Assembly (NCBI GenBank): GCA_963855995.1 | Contig: OY979717.1 | Coordinates: 12,093,001-12,157,000, forward strand | Length of the DNA stretch: 64,000 nt | DNA from: Muricea muricata | Taxonomy: Eukaryota; Cnidaria; Anthozoa; Malacalcyonacea; Plexauridae | Reading direction: 5' to 3' | Shown here: one piece after another, positions 11,609 to 22,282 of the stretch | Layout: every line of letters starts with the position of its first letter | Numbering within the stretch: the stretch's first letter is position 1 | Made by a program: the position numbers and the translations under genes | Notes under the pieces: model-generated | Seen by the model: only the letters and a program-made list of their open reading frames with translations | What the model was told of the DNA's origin: nothing | The model's database searches: none

Positions 11609-12376
11609 TCAATACTGCATGTGCGCTTGCATATCAACATCTAATATCACCCTAGCAGCTCGCTTTTGAAGTCGCAAAACCCTTTCAAGATTCTCACGAG
11701 AGCACGCAGACCATACAATTGAGCCATACATCATCGGTTGTTTAATCATTGCGTTGTAATAGATGATCCTTTGTTCGATGGGAAGAAAAGCCTTAATCTT
11801 TCGTAAGAAACTATTTCGCTGTGACATGTAGCCTATATCAATCTTTAGTCCCAGCAAACTGAATACATCGACTTGTTCGATAGGTGTGTTGTTTAATTCA
11901 ATGTGCAACTCCAAACTTGCTAACTTTTTATGCAGCCGTTTTCCTGTAATAAGCATAGACTTCGTCTTTTTTTCATTTAACGTCATGCGATTTCTGTTTG
12001 ACCAAAGTTGTAGTTCATCCATATCCGTTTGGATGCCATTAGTTATAGCTTGAGGCGATATATTGTGGTAGTCAGAGTAACTGATTGTGGTGTCATCTGC
12101 GTATATATCAGCAGTAGAATTTTTCATAGCAGTTGGCAAGTCATTGATGAATATTAGGAACAACACTGGTCCCAATATACTTCCTTGTGGAACGCCAAAA
12201 TTTACATTTTCGAGCTTAGAATGGCATCCATTAACGTTCACATACTGTGTCCGATCGCTCAGGTAACTGATAAATAGAGGAAGGCAATCCTCAACAACAC
12301 CGAGTGATAACAGTTTACGTAATAACAGATAATCAATAAACGCAAGTCCAGAGACATTGTTTTGATCAAATTCCAA
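11609..12376 (-). pseudogene. LINE reverse transcriptase fragment
   Basis: The 255-residue frame has the RT palm and thumb: GVPQGSILGPVLFLIFINDL, then the active-site motif YADDTTISYSD, then a C-terminal region ending RLQKRAARVIL, as in CR1/L2-like LINEs. Motif A reads LAFIDYLLLRKL: the first aspartate is present, but the usual KAFDxVxH block after it is missing, a small in-frame deletion that probably kills the enzyme. The N-terminal fingers survive only as broken frames at 12377-12480. Confidence 0.85.
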
Positions 12377-13336
12377 TAAAAGTTGGTCTACAAGCCTTAT
12401 TAACGCTGTTTCGGTGAAGAAGTCTTTCCTGAAACCGGACTAAAATTTATATAGTGATAAAGTTATCCAGTGAGCGACAGATAAGTTTTTCTAACAATTT
12501 CGATAGAGTTGGGAGTATTGCTTTTGTGCGAAAACATTCTTTCTCGTTCGCATCCATTTCCTCGAAAAATCGGTGAAACTTTAGCTACTTTCCATTTTCT
12601 CGGGAAGTATTTCCTGGTCAAGCACAAATTTAGAACTCTTGTAAGAGAGGGAACTATATTGTGGGTGCAGCGATCATAAGGGCTTTTATACCTATTCCGT
12701 CATCACCAGTAGCTTTATATGGGAGGGTATAGACATTATTAATTCCAATACATCGGTTTCAGTAACAGGAGAAATTTCAAAATTGATTAATGGGGAAAAG
12801 TCAGGTAAGAGATTCTTCATTTCTTGGCATTCACCATCAGACATTCAGTAAGAATGTCAGATCATTAGCGAATCTGTCAATGAAGTAACTATTGAAAATA
12901 TTTGCAATGCTAGTACTATATATCCGTTACAACATCGTTTTCAATAATCTGGGAAATTCGACTTTTATTTACGTCACCAGACACTTGATCGGATTCCAAA
13001 GCTTACTTGAGTTATTCTTGTGTTCGGAAAACTTATCTTTGAAGTAGTTTTGTTTAGCATCTCTAATTAGATTAGTTTTATTGTTTTTCACTTTCTTATA
13101 AGTATTCCAATCAGCATCAGAATTACTCTTACGAGCTCTCATTAATAATTTGTCGCGACGGTTTGTTTATCTCCCGAGAGATGCTGTTTGTAAACCAATT
13201 GGGCTGGACTTCACGCTTTACACGCTTTTGTTGCAATGGTAAATATTCGTCGATTACGGAGTTGAGAATGTCATATACCAGGTATCAAGTATTTCATCTT
13301 TGAGTGAGGAAATAAATTTCCTTGTATCTAATTGCT

Positions 13337-13930
13337 TTATATTTCTGAAGTTAATGACATGATTTGAGTTGTTAGCACATTTATATCGTTTGTATACCCT
13401 AGTTGAAAAACAGGTAAATGATCAGACATTCCGTAGTCTTTTACTTGAACATTCCTCAGACGTTCCGGGTGACTGCACCAAATATGATCCAAACAACTTT
13501 TTGAGAATGGTCTTGTAATGTCATTAACAAGTTGTGTCATATTCAAATTAGTCAGTATTTTAATAAACTCGTGTTTACTAAAATTGTTCGTGCACATAAA
13601 ATCAACATTAAAATCGCCCAACAAGATCATTTCTTTATTTAAAAGGTAGACATTCTCAATATTCCTACCCAATACCTTATCTTCACCCACCTTGTACGAT
13701 GGTGGTCGATAAATGCCGGCAATAAAAAGAGAGCGTTCTAAATTATATGCACAAATCTCCAACCAAAGTACTTCGACATCATTTGCTTTCAGATCAACAC
13801 GATGCTTTACGTTAAGCGAATTATTAACATAAGCAAGTATTCCGCTACCAACTTTCCCAGATCTATCTTTCCGATAGGTATTGTAACCGGGTATAGCATA
13901 GAAAGAGTCAGGAACTTCACCACTGAACAG
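13337..13930 (-). pseudogene. LINE apurinic-type endonuclease fragment
   Basis: The frame 13337-13762 shows IAGIYRPPS, LGDFNVDF, and SCLDHIWCS with SDHLPVF, the conserved blocks of exonuclease/endonuclease/phosphatase-type LINE nucleases. The upstream minus-strand sequence to about 13930 adds ILIITET and YPGYNT-like motifs in other frames. The intact enzyme nicks target DNA to prime reverse transcription. Its C-terminal end and the link to the RT (12480-13330) are decayed. Confidence 0.8.
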
Positions 13931-14149
13931 AAGGTTTCGGTTATGATTAAGATATCTACATGCGATGTGTTTCTGTCTTTACAAACATGGCAGGAAGCTC
14001 CTCCAATTTACTGTCCGTAAGGTGTTGAATGTTCAAATGACACATATTTAATCATTTGCTCAATTTCAGAGCTTGATAAGCTGATTAAGTTGGCCCAGGA
14101 TTTACAGCTATATCGCCAAACAGCATTAAGCAGTTCATGAATAGAACGT

Positions 14150-14990
14150 CTCTAGTTAATATTAACATAAATGAAAATTTTGTGCGATTATCAACTGGTA
14201 TAATGGCGGAACACTTTTTTCCTTACTAAGAAGTTTGGAAGGGCCGAGATTCACCCTCCCAGCCGCCAGTTCATTGGCTTAGCCAACATAATCATGCCAC
14301 GAGTAATTGCCGTTCTTAATAGCATAGTATTGTTTACACAGGATTGCCAGAAAAAGTAGGTATGAGTACAGTTGCTCACTAATCAAAACTATATACTAGA
14401 AGTACATGCATGCAGCAACCCCTAGCCACTAACTAAGAGCATGCAACTATATTTTCGGAATTACATGAAGTACTCGTATAGGTTGTTGTCATAGCAACAC
14501 GGCAATTGTTATTCTTTCTGTATATTTTTTCAAAATGACAAAATATGAGTTTTTAATCCTTGTTTTATTGACAGTTTTTTTTTAAATGGCACAACATTTG
14601 TCATCAGTATGTTATTACGCCTAATGTAAGCTTAAATTTGGTATAAAATACGACCTATTAATTACATTAATAATAAGAAGACAGTCTTGCATTTACAAAA
14701 CATAAACTTACTCTTGAATTTCAACAGTGAATAGACTGGATGAGTACGGCTACGCCGGCCTTTATAAAGCATTAAAACACAAGTATATATACGCATTATC
14801 AACAAACTTGCCTTGTGTTTCACGCCATAGTCAATTCTTGGCGCTTCTCTGTATTTTCTTCGAATTAATCTCTTTAAGAGTCTTGTGGCAGTCGTTTTCG
14901 TCTTACTTCTCGCCTTTTTGGATGCCTTAAGTGTTTGCTACTCCTGATAGTCCGCCATATTCCTGAGATCAGAAAAGACCACCCTTCGTT
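14150..14990. other. Gene-free stretch
   Basis: No supported gene. The frame at 14727-14930 has no recognisable domain and is likely chance. The sequence GATAGTCYGCCATATT near 14945 recurs in the same orientation near 15643, so it borders a local duplication. Confidence 0.5.
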
Positions 14991-15575
14991 GGTTGTGAAA
15001 GTTGCCAAATCTTTTTGCAAAAATACGAAATATTGTCACAGATTACTATTGTACCAGATGTCTATCTTCGCCAATTATCTGTTACAAGTTTTTGACATAC
15101 TTACGCGAGCTGACGAAAGATTTCCGCCATGTTCGTAGTAAGCGCAATCCACGCCATACAACGTAAGCAACAGTCTAACACCTATGTATGTCTGACTCAG
15201 GCCTGGCCTGGACGCGAATCTGACGCAAGTGTCCGCCATGTTCTTAAGCCCGTTTTCCACTAGGCGAATTTGTTCGCGCGAACAGACAAAAAAGTAGGAA
15301 CGCTTCCTACTTGTTCGCAGCGAATTTTTTCGCCAGCCAATTTCAACCAATCACGTTGCCGGATTCTTGTTTTCGCTTCGCGTTGCGCGAACAAATTCAC
15401 CTAGTGGAAAACGGGCTTTAGTAAGCGCAACATACGTGATATTGAGAAAAATCACGAGTGCAATTGAAAATCGCGAAGACAAATTTACCTTGCGAAAACA
15501 CGAAGATAGACATCTGGTACAATATTAATCTGTGATATTGTAGTGCAAAAAGCAAATTTAGATATTTGCTGTCAG
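14990..15575. repeat. Inverted repeat enclosing a MITE
   Basis: The block with TACCAGATGTCTATCTTCG at about 15051-15069 is mirrored by CGAAGATAGACATCTGGTA at about 15502. Similarity extends over about 80 bp on each side. A 171-bp MITE (15247-15417) sits inside the loop. Confidence 0.75.
15247..15417. mobile_element. 171-bp MITE with TTA duplication (Harbinger-like)
   Basis: The left tip AGCCCGTTTTCCACTAGG is mirrored exactly by CCTAGTGGAAAACGGGCT on the right, and similarity extends inward (GTTCGCGCGAAC-type block). TTA lies immediately outside on both sides (15244-15246 and 15418-15420). A three-base TTA/TAA duplication is the habit of PIF/Harbinger elements. There is no coding capacity. 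Confidence 0.8.
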
Positions 15576-16212
15576 TTGAATACGTGATTAATCAATCAAC
15601 AATAAATTTTAAATCTGGCCAATCAGTGTTAGCCATTCATGATAGTCTGCCATATTGTTGAGATCACTGTGAGCATGACGTCATGACCTACCAAAAAAAT
15701 CTCATCCCCATCGCCCATGAACAGCGACTTTGAACTTCGCTAGTGCAAAATTAGTAAACCTCGCCCCGGGCTTAATGAATAATTTAGAATGTTTAATAAA
15801 TATCGCTAAAGGAAATTTTGGTGAATGTTATTCAGAACAAGCATGTACAATGATCCAATGCAATGTTGAATATTAAGCTTTAGGGGTAGAAATAAGAATT
15901 AACGTTTATTAATAACTTAAAGGACATTGGCAACAGAAATTTTTATTGGCTATTTTAAAAGTGTTACGATAACTTATAATGGATATTGATAACAATTCGC
16001 TATCAAAATCCTCTATTCAGGAGTTATGTGCGTTTCAAATTCTAAATTGGGCGCCATTTTGAATCAATTTCTCAAAAAATTATCTGTGAGCTAAATTAGC
16101 GGATGTGAGGACATAGGATGGGTTTCCGAATGACCACAATGTATTTTAGTAGAGTGTTTATTGTGGTTTGAAGCGTTTACTATTGAAGGATTTGTAGTTT
16201 TTGACGAGAGTA

Positions 16213-16511
16213 ATGGATAGAATTCATGAGAACCAAGTAGGAGAGATATTACCCCATCAATTTGAGCCGGAGCCGTCGAAAAAAACAAGCGATGCTAGCG
16301 ACGACAATGACACCGATCAAAGTGATGTCGACCACGAGTTTAAGAGACAAATGCTTGGCGCCTTTTAGATCTTAGTTGGTGTAAATGCGGTCATTGCTCA
16401 TTATCCACTGAGGCTGTTGAATGTTTTTGTTGCCACGAGAAGGCGCTGGAGTACGAAGCGCAAACCGCGCAGTACAAATTACATGCAATATTTGTCGCTT
16501 ACATTGTATAT
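16213..16511 (+). pseudogene. Fragment of a P2X7-C-like Cys/His zinc domain gene
   Basis: The first 51 codons (16213-16368) are acidic and polar and end at a stop. A one-base shift then opens a frame with SWCKCGHCSLST and ECFCCHEKALEYE, the cysteine/histidine pattern of the zinc-binding domain named after the P2X7 receptor C-terminus. That domain is also found in many transposon-linked animal genes. The frame ends where element B is inserted at TTAA. The rest of the gene is not in A's right half as far as I can see. Confidence 0.5.
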
Positions 16512-16584
16512 TAAGGTGGCTCCCTATGGTTTTGTTCAGTTATAACCGGATTTATAGAGATCAGACGTTGTCCGCACGAATCAC

Positions 16585-18891
16585 CATAGGCGGCCCAAAT
16601 CTTAGTGTTGTTTTGTCTTAGTGTTGTTTCGAATATTTTCTCTATAAGCTTTTCGCTGTTTGAAAGCAAGAAAACACACGCGTGAAGAGATTTAACGTTC
16701 GCGTGACGCTCGCGCGCGTAGCGCTCGCACTTTCGTGTCGTCATGGTTTAATATATTGACAAGGTTGGCAAGTATTTTCAAATCAAACTCATCGATAACT
16801 TTTACGAGTGCAAAAATCTTTAGAAACATCATCAATAACTTTTAAAAAACTACATAAATATAATTAATTGTAATTTTTCTACATTCCTACAAAGTTTTAA
16901 CTTAAAAAATCATTTCTAAGCAAGTTAAAAAAGCGAATTTCGGTCGGGATTTTGATAAATAGTTTCAAAACCCATGCTGGGGTCGCCAACCCTATGCATA
17001 CGTCACAGTTTTTAAATTGCGAAGAAGGCGATGATAGGCTGCTGTAAATAACGTTTTTCTTCAGAAATCCAGCAACAGGGGGGGTGCACATTAAAATTAG
17101 GACACAGGCGGTAACAAGGGGCGGGAAATTAAAAATTATATATGCGCCTGTACGGAAATACGAAATTTCGCTATGTGCTAGCGCTTCACTTTTGCAGCGC
17201 AGGAGAGTTTATCGTCTCTGATATTACCGCTAAAAATACAGGTGTAGTTGTAGTCTTGGCAATTTAAATACAGTACATAGTTGCATTAGGTCTTTGATAA
17301 AGGCATACAAAAACATTTCAAAAGGTAAGTACATGTTTTTACATACTGTAAAGGTTAAATATTATAAACTGATTGAAACTTTTGCGATTTTGTTTTGTCT
17401 TTTGTAACATTACATTTTCTTTATAAAAAACATAAAACTCACGTAACTTATGGTCTATATATGTTGCTTCACGTCTCAAGAAACAGTATGTAGGAAGAAG
17501 AAAGTCATGTAGGAAAGTTAAAGACCAACATTTCATCGGTAAGTGCGTTATTTTCATCTTTATATTAAGAAATGAAAGCTAGTGCTTTAGTCGCCAATGA
17601 TATTTTTGTTTTTGCCGGCTTTTCATATAGTTTGCGACGGCTTTTCCCACTTATAACCTATATAGGCATATTAAGTTTGATGTATATATTCACTACAGGA
17701 CAATACAATAAAGAACAAACAAGTTGTGTAAACGTTTGAAGACCTTGGCCTGTATTTTAATCGGTAAATGCAATCAGTTTTACCTTCATTTATCTGTATT
17801 TTTGTCGTAATTTTTGCGACATTTTAAGTCGCTTTATTCGTGATACCTTGGACGCCTTGCTTGAACATTGGATCATTAATTTGAAAAAAACCCTATATAT
17901 GTACGATGTATAGCTATAGATTTTAATTTTTTATGTCCCTTACAAAACAGATATATATATATACACATATATTTGCGAAGAAAGCAATCATATCGTTAGT
18001 CAATTGAAGATCGTCTTGATGTCATAATTTTTAAATTCAATCATACCAATCCTATGTTTTAAGGCATAACTAAGGTCTCTTGTTTAAAATAATTCAGTTG
18101 TTGCCATGAATAGAATACGACTGATCGATGAAAGCTTAATGTGTGGTTAAAGCCTCAAAATGTTTACTGTTTCATTATATTTCATGTTGTATTTTGCAAA
18201 CCAGAATGCTATTCAAAATGTAAAGTTTCCCGAAGAAATGATTGGCGGACTTGCTGTATGAAGATGGTGCTCATGAGCTCTTTTGGGTAGCCTTCCAGCA
18301 AAATTCAAGCAATACTATATCATACACGCTTCGAGGTAAATTAAAAAACTATTTTTGCATGCACGCTCGGGAAGAACGAAGTATCAAAATAATAATGTAT
18401 ATAAAATGGCTGATTTCAGAAAAACTTACCGAGTTGTGCCGTGCATTGTTCATCCAATCGCTTAAGTTAATATACGATCAAAGCCTTTCCAAACACATTC
18501 ACAGCCCACATTTATAATTCCACAAGTTCCAATAAAATATAGAGGAAAAAAACAAGTACAAAGGTCTGTCAAAAAGCACTGGCAACAAGACAAAATTCAT
18601 CGCAAGAAAAAGCGTATCAAAACGTTATCGTATGAGAAAAAACCGTTACCGCATTGCTAAGCACGGTGTTCTTACCTTACAATATTCGTTTTAAAGCATA
18701 CATTTGCGAAAAATTGTCCAAAAAACAAGAGAAATCCAAGCACTTTTTAGCATGTGCATCATTCGAACAAAACGAACAAGCAGGCGAGTGCTGACGCCAC
18801 TTGAGAAAACCGGTTTGACAAGAATATTTTTAACTGAAGAACAACATGTTCGACCAATGAGAGCACGACAAGAAATTGTGTTGAGAAAATT
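16585..18891 (+). repeat. Left TIR of element C, outer part
   Basis: This is the inverted copy of 35142 down to about 32836, with only rare single-base differences by eye. It is interrupted at 18891 by the DIRS element and continues at 23508. It contains modules ending in splice-donor-like GGTAAG (about 17321 and 17539) and small frames (18242-18517, 18704-18889) of basic or unremarkable composition. None matches a family I know. Confidence 0.9.
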
Positions 18892-19315
18892 GAAAATTAA
18901 ACGAGACTTACCTGTAAGTTGAAGTTTGATTGGAATTCTATGAGTCATAACACTGCATCTAGGGATCACATGAGATTGCATCGCGCATGCGGACATCAGT
19001 TTTTAAAGCTCGAATGTGAATGTAATACTTACAATACCAATTATTAAGCTAAGTGTACAACCTTCAAAAGACATTAGGATACACTTGTCAACGGGTGGGG
19101 TAAGGAACCCGCGGTGGGCATGTGATCCCTAGATGCAGTGTTATGACTCATAGAATTCCAATCAAACTTCAACTTACAGTTAAGTCTCGTTTAATTTTCA
19201 ATTCTATTTCGTCATAACTGCATCCGGGATCCCATGAGATTTTAAAGCCAACATTCACATGAGAGTTGACAGAGAATGACAGTTTAGTAAACACAACTGT
19301 ATTTATGTAACACAA

Positions 19316-20512
19316 CTAGTAAACATATATAGTATTCATACTGTTACTGTACATGAGAACAGCCTCTGCAAACCCTGAGCTGTAATTAACCGGTTTATTG
19401 TAGAACCTATCAAATGTTCGTTGACTGGACCAACCAGCTTGCTTAAGTACGTCCTGTATAGGTACACAGGATTGAAGAGCCTTTGACGTAGCTGCGGACC
19501 TCGTGCTATGCGGTTTAAATACATTTACATCAATACCCGCATCTGTCATAACTGTACGGATCCACCGAGATATGGTGTCTTTAGAGACTCCCTTGTGAGG
19601 CTTCACATAGCTAATAAACAATCTGCTTTCGACGCTCCTCAGTGACTTAGTTCGTTCAATATACTCGTTTAAATGTGTCACAACACACAAATGACGATCT
19701 ATTGGGTAGGCCTTCAAAAGCACCGGCTGAACTTTATAACCAGGCCTACTTTGTTTAATATGTCCCGGAATAACAAATTCCACTGCGTCAGTACTTAACT
19801 TCATAAAATGTAAATCCAGTAAGTGAATGCTTTGAGTTCTTTGCGCTGACACAAGAGCTATTAACATGGCAAGCTTGTGGGTCAGTGACTTTAGGTCCAT
19901 TTCTGTCGCTGGTCCGAGGGATACCAGGTGTGATAGCATAGGTTGGACGTCCCATGTTGATTGATATCTAGGGGTAGGTGGTCTGCTTTTAAAAATTCCT
20001 TTCATGAATCTTGATATTAATGGTTGGGATCCAAGGGAGATGCCATTCTTCGGAGTCGCAATGGCTGAGATGGCTGACTTTGCTGTGTTAATAGCATCAT
20101 ATCTCAGTCCTCTCTCAAAAAGGGATGTTAGATAATCTAGCACTCTAGTTATAGGTGGGTCATATGGATTGGTATTCCATTTACCACACAGCTCCATCCA
20201 TGTTCTGAGGTAGGTGCTGTATTGTTTAATTGAGCCTTCTGACCATGATTGCATAATAATGTCTGCTGCTTTGCTAGAAACATCCGTCTGCATGATACTT
20301 GTCCGGATAATTTGCATGCTATCAATCTTATTTTCCTCTTGAGTGGGTGCTGGGCACCCGTATGAGGGAGAGTTAGCAAGTTGTCTGCTTGCGGTAGAAC
20401 CAGAGGATTGTCCACTAATAAGTTCATTAGCACTGAAAACCACGCTTGAGTTTTCCAAAAAGGCACGATCAGAACACCTGTCGCTAGGTCCTGATCTATT
20501 TTCTGCAAGCAC
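19316..20512 (-). CDS. DIRS tyrosine recombinase
   Basis: This ORF holds a complete tyrosine recombinase. The N-terminal SAM-like region is near SEGSIKQYSTYLRTW. The catalytic domain has the first arginine in SAQRTQSIHLLDL, the His-x-x-Arg box HSTRSAATS and the nucleophile tyrosine in FDRFYNKPV near the C-terminus. All key residues are visible, so activity is plausible. The true protein start may be later than the ORF start, because the first part overlaps the RNase H C-terminus in another frame; overlap of this kind is usual in DIRS. The enzyme would insert the circular DNA copy without a DDE integrase. Confidence 0.85.
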   Translation of the reverse strand: MLAENRSGPSDRCSDRAFLENSSVVFSANELISGQSSGSTASRQLANSPSYGCPAPTQEENKIDSMQIIRTSIMQTDVSSKAADIIMQSWSEGSIKQYSTYLRTWMELCGKWNTNPYDPPITRVLDYLTSLFERGLRYDAINTAKSAISAIATPKNGISLGSQPLISRFMKGIFKSRPPTPRYQSTWDVQPMLSHLVSLGPATEMDLKSLTHKLAMLIALVSAQRTQSIHLLDLHFMKLSTDAVEFVIPGHIKQSRPGYKVQPVLLKAYPIDRHLCVVTHLNEYIERTKSLRSVESRLFISYVKPHKGVSKDTISRWIRTVMTDAGIDVNVFKPHSTRSAATSKALQSCVPIQDVLKQAGWSSQRTFDRFYNKPVNYSSGFAEAVLMYSNSMNTIYVY

Positions 20513-20703
20513 TTGGAGATCACACTAAATGGTGGGAATGCATAAAAATGATAAGTTTCCCAATTAAAACAAAATGCATCAGTGAATTGAGCCCCTGGAT
20601 CCGGTCTCCATGAGGCATAACTAGGCAATTTATTGTTAAGTCTTGATGCGAATAAGTCTATAGTCAAAGGGCCCCCAAGCTGCTGAAATGGTTTGAAACA
20701 CAT
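20149..20703 (-). CDS. DIRS RNase H C-terminal extension, in a shifted frame
   Basis: This frame continues the RT-RNase H protein: TIDLFASRLNNKLPSY, NWETYHFYAFPPFSVISKCL and LVLPQADNLLTLP are the usual DIRS domain following RNase H. It is one base out of phase with 20636-22282; the overlap is near TTGGGGGCCCTTT (about 20660-20675). It is either a single-base indel in a run of G and C or a translational frameshift. The end overlaps the tyrosine recombinase by about 360 bp. Confidence 0.7.
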   Translation of the reverse strand: MCFKPFQQLGGPLTIDLFASRLNNKLPSYASWRPDPGAQFTDAFCFNWETYHFYAFPPFSVISKCLQKIDQDLATGVLIVPFWKTQAWFSVLMNLLVDNPLVLPQADNLLTLPHTGAQHPLKRKIRLIACKLSGQVSCRRMFLAKQQTLLCNHGQKAQLNNTAPTSEHGWSCVVNGIPIHMTHL

Positions 20704-22282
20704 CTGTTGACAGAGACCATTCTACAGAGTCGTTAAAGCGTCTGGATGCTTGGTCAGCTTGGGTATTTTGGGCCCCTGGGACATGACGGGCACTTAGCCA
20801 CACACATTTTGTTAAGCACCAGCCCCAAATTTGGAATGCCATATCATTACATACTTCTGACTTAACACCACCCATTGAGTTAATATATGCCACTGCAGTG
20901 GTATTGTCTGACTGCACACATATGTGTATATCATGGCAGTCTTTGCACAATGATTTTAACCCAAGCAATACTGCTTTCATTTCCAGGTAATTTATATGAA
21001 ACTCTTGTTCTGTTGGGCCCCAGAGGCCCCCAGTATCCTGCCCATCTAACACTGCCCCCCAACCTAAGTTAGAGGCATCAGTAGTTAAAATCACATCGGG
21101 GTTACTAACAGTTAGTGATTTGTGGGAGTGAGTAATATTATCTATCCACCACTTTAACTCAACCCTTGATCCCTCAGACAAATTCATAAGGGCATCAAAG
21201 TTACCACAACTGAATCTCAATGCTTTTATTTTACTGAGTTCCAGTTGCCTATAGTATAGTGCTCCATAGTCTGTGGCTGGCAAACTTGAGACTAAAAGTC
21301 CAATAACATGGGCCACATCTCGTATAGTGTGCTTTTTACTGTGCAACAGTGTCTCGCAGGCACACTTAACTTTGTCAGCCTTAGTGGCTGACAGTCGTAC
21401 AGTCATAGTGATGCTATTGATCAAGAACCCAAGAAACTCAATTTCTTGAGTAGGTTTCAATATAGATTTATCAGGATGTATGGTAAAGCCTAAATGAGTA
21501 AACAACCCAACTGTGGCACCAACATTATTCTCACAGCTGTGGTAATTAGAGGCAACCAGTAAAGAATCATCAATATGCCCCATGCATGTATGCCCCAACT
21601 CTCTGAGATGTGCATACACTGGTTTAAGAATTTTTGTAAACAGCCTGGGAGCACATGCAAGGCCATTTGGCAGGCAAGTAAACTGAAAATAAGTGCCTTG
21701 CCATTCAAACATTAGATATTTTCTATCCTGTGGAGCTACTGGAATGGAATAGTAAGCATCCTTCAAGTCAACAGATGCCATAAAGCAGCCCGGTCGAATA
21801 AGGCTTATGGCCGTTTGAAAGGTGTCCATTTTAAAATGGTGGTATGCAACAAACTCATTTAATGATTTGAGATTAAGGATCATTCTGTGACTGCCATCCT
21901 TTTTAGGTCTGACAAATACATTTGATAGATAACTATCATTGGTGTACACAGCTTCCTCTATTACACCTTTGTGACTAAGTTTGGTAATCTCATTCTGAAT
22001 GATCTCCTTCTCTGAAGGTGAGAAGGTCTTATTTACAGGAGGTGAGATTTGTACCAGAGGTGTCTCTGCAAACTCAATGTTATAGTGCTGAATAGCACTT
22101 AAAATAAAAGGATCCTGTGTAATCAATTCCCAGTGGGATAGATGATTCTTTACTTGGCCTGCAACAAAAGCCAGTGTCTGGCATTGCAGTTCATCTCTAG
22201 TAGGTACTACCAATTTCCTACAGTTATGGTCTCTTACCTGTGTTGTTACTGGTCCTTCTTGCTGTTCCTCTTGTGCGGCCAC
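20636..22282 (-). CDS. DIRS reverse transcriptase and RNase H
   Basis: The RT shows ASVDLKDAYYSIPVA (motif A), CLPNGLACAPRLFTKIL (motif B) and GHIDDSLLVAS, the DIRS form of the catalytic box with two aspartates. RNase H follows with ILTTDASNLGWGAVL, INYLEMKAVLLGL, VQSDNTTAVAY and HVPGAQNTQADQASR, so all four acidic positions are visible. The frame overlaps gag at its start (22246-22282) and leads into a shifted frame at 20636-20703. Apart from that shift the protein looks intact, which agrees with a young insertion. Confidence 0.9.
   Translation of the reverse strand: MAAQEEQQEGPVTTQVRDHNCRKLVVPTRDELQCQTLAFVAGQVKNHLSHWELITQDPFILSAIQHYNIEFAETPLVQISPPVNKTFSPSEKEIIQNEITKLSHKGVIEEAVYTNDSYLSNVFVRPKKDGSHRMILNLKSLNEFVAYHHFKMDTFQTAISLIRPGCFMASVDLKDAYYSIPVAPQDRKYLMFEWQGTYFQFTCLPNGLACAPRLFTKILKPVYAHLRELGHTCMGHIDDSLLVASNYHSCENNVGATVGLFTHLGFTIHPDKSILKPTQEIEFLGFLINSITMTVRLSATKADKVKCACETLLHSKKHTIRDVAHVIGLLVSSLPATDYGALYYRQLELSKIKALRFSCGNFDALMNLSEGSRVELKWWIDNITHSHKSLTVSNPDVILTTDASNLGWGAVLDGQDTGGLWGPTEQEFHINYLEMKAVLLGLKSLCKDCHDIHICVQSDNTTAVAYINSMGGVKSEVCNDMAFQIWGWCLTKCVWLSARHVPGAQNTQADQASRRFNDSVEWSLSTDVFQTISAAWGPFDYRLIRIKT

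Larger units (their letters stand above)
10553..14150 (-). mobile_element. CR1/L2-like non-LTR retrotransposon (LINE), decayed
   Basis: On the minus strand, an endonuclease domain (about 13930 to 13337) precedes a reverse transcriptase domain (12376-11609), the order of jockey/CR1/L2-type LINEs. The likely 3' end, in the minus sense, is a (TTTGA)n-like tail: on the plus strand this appears as repeated CAAAT units at 10553-10575. A foldback lies in the 3' region. Multiple frame breaks show that it is inactive. The precise clade cannot be set by eye. Confidence 0.75.

Noticed and set aside
18242..18517. 91-residue frame in both repeats of C as a conserved gene
   Set aside because: Identity in the two arms follows from the repeats being near-identical and says nothing about selection; no known motif.
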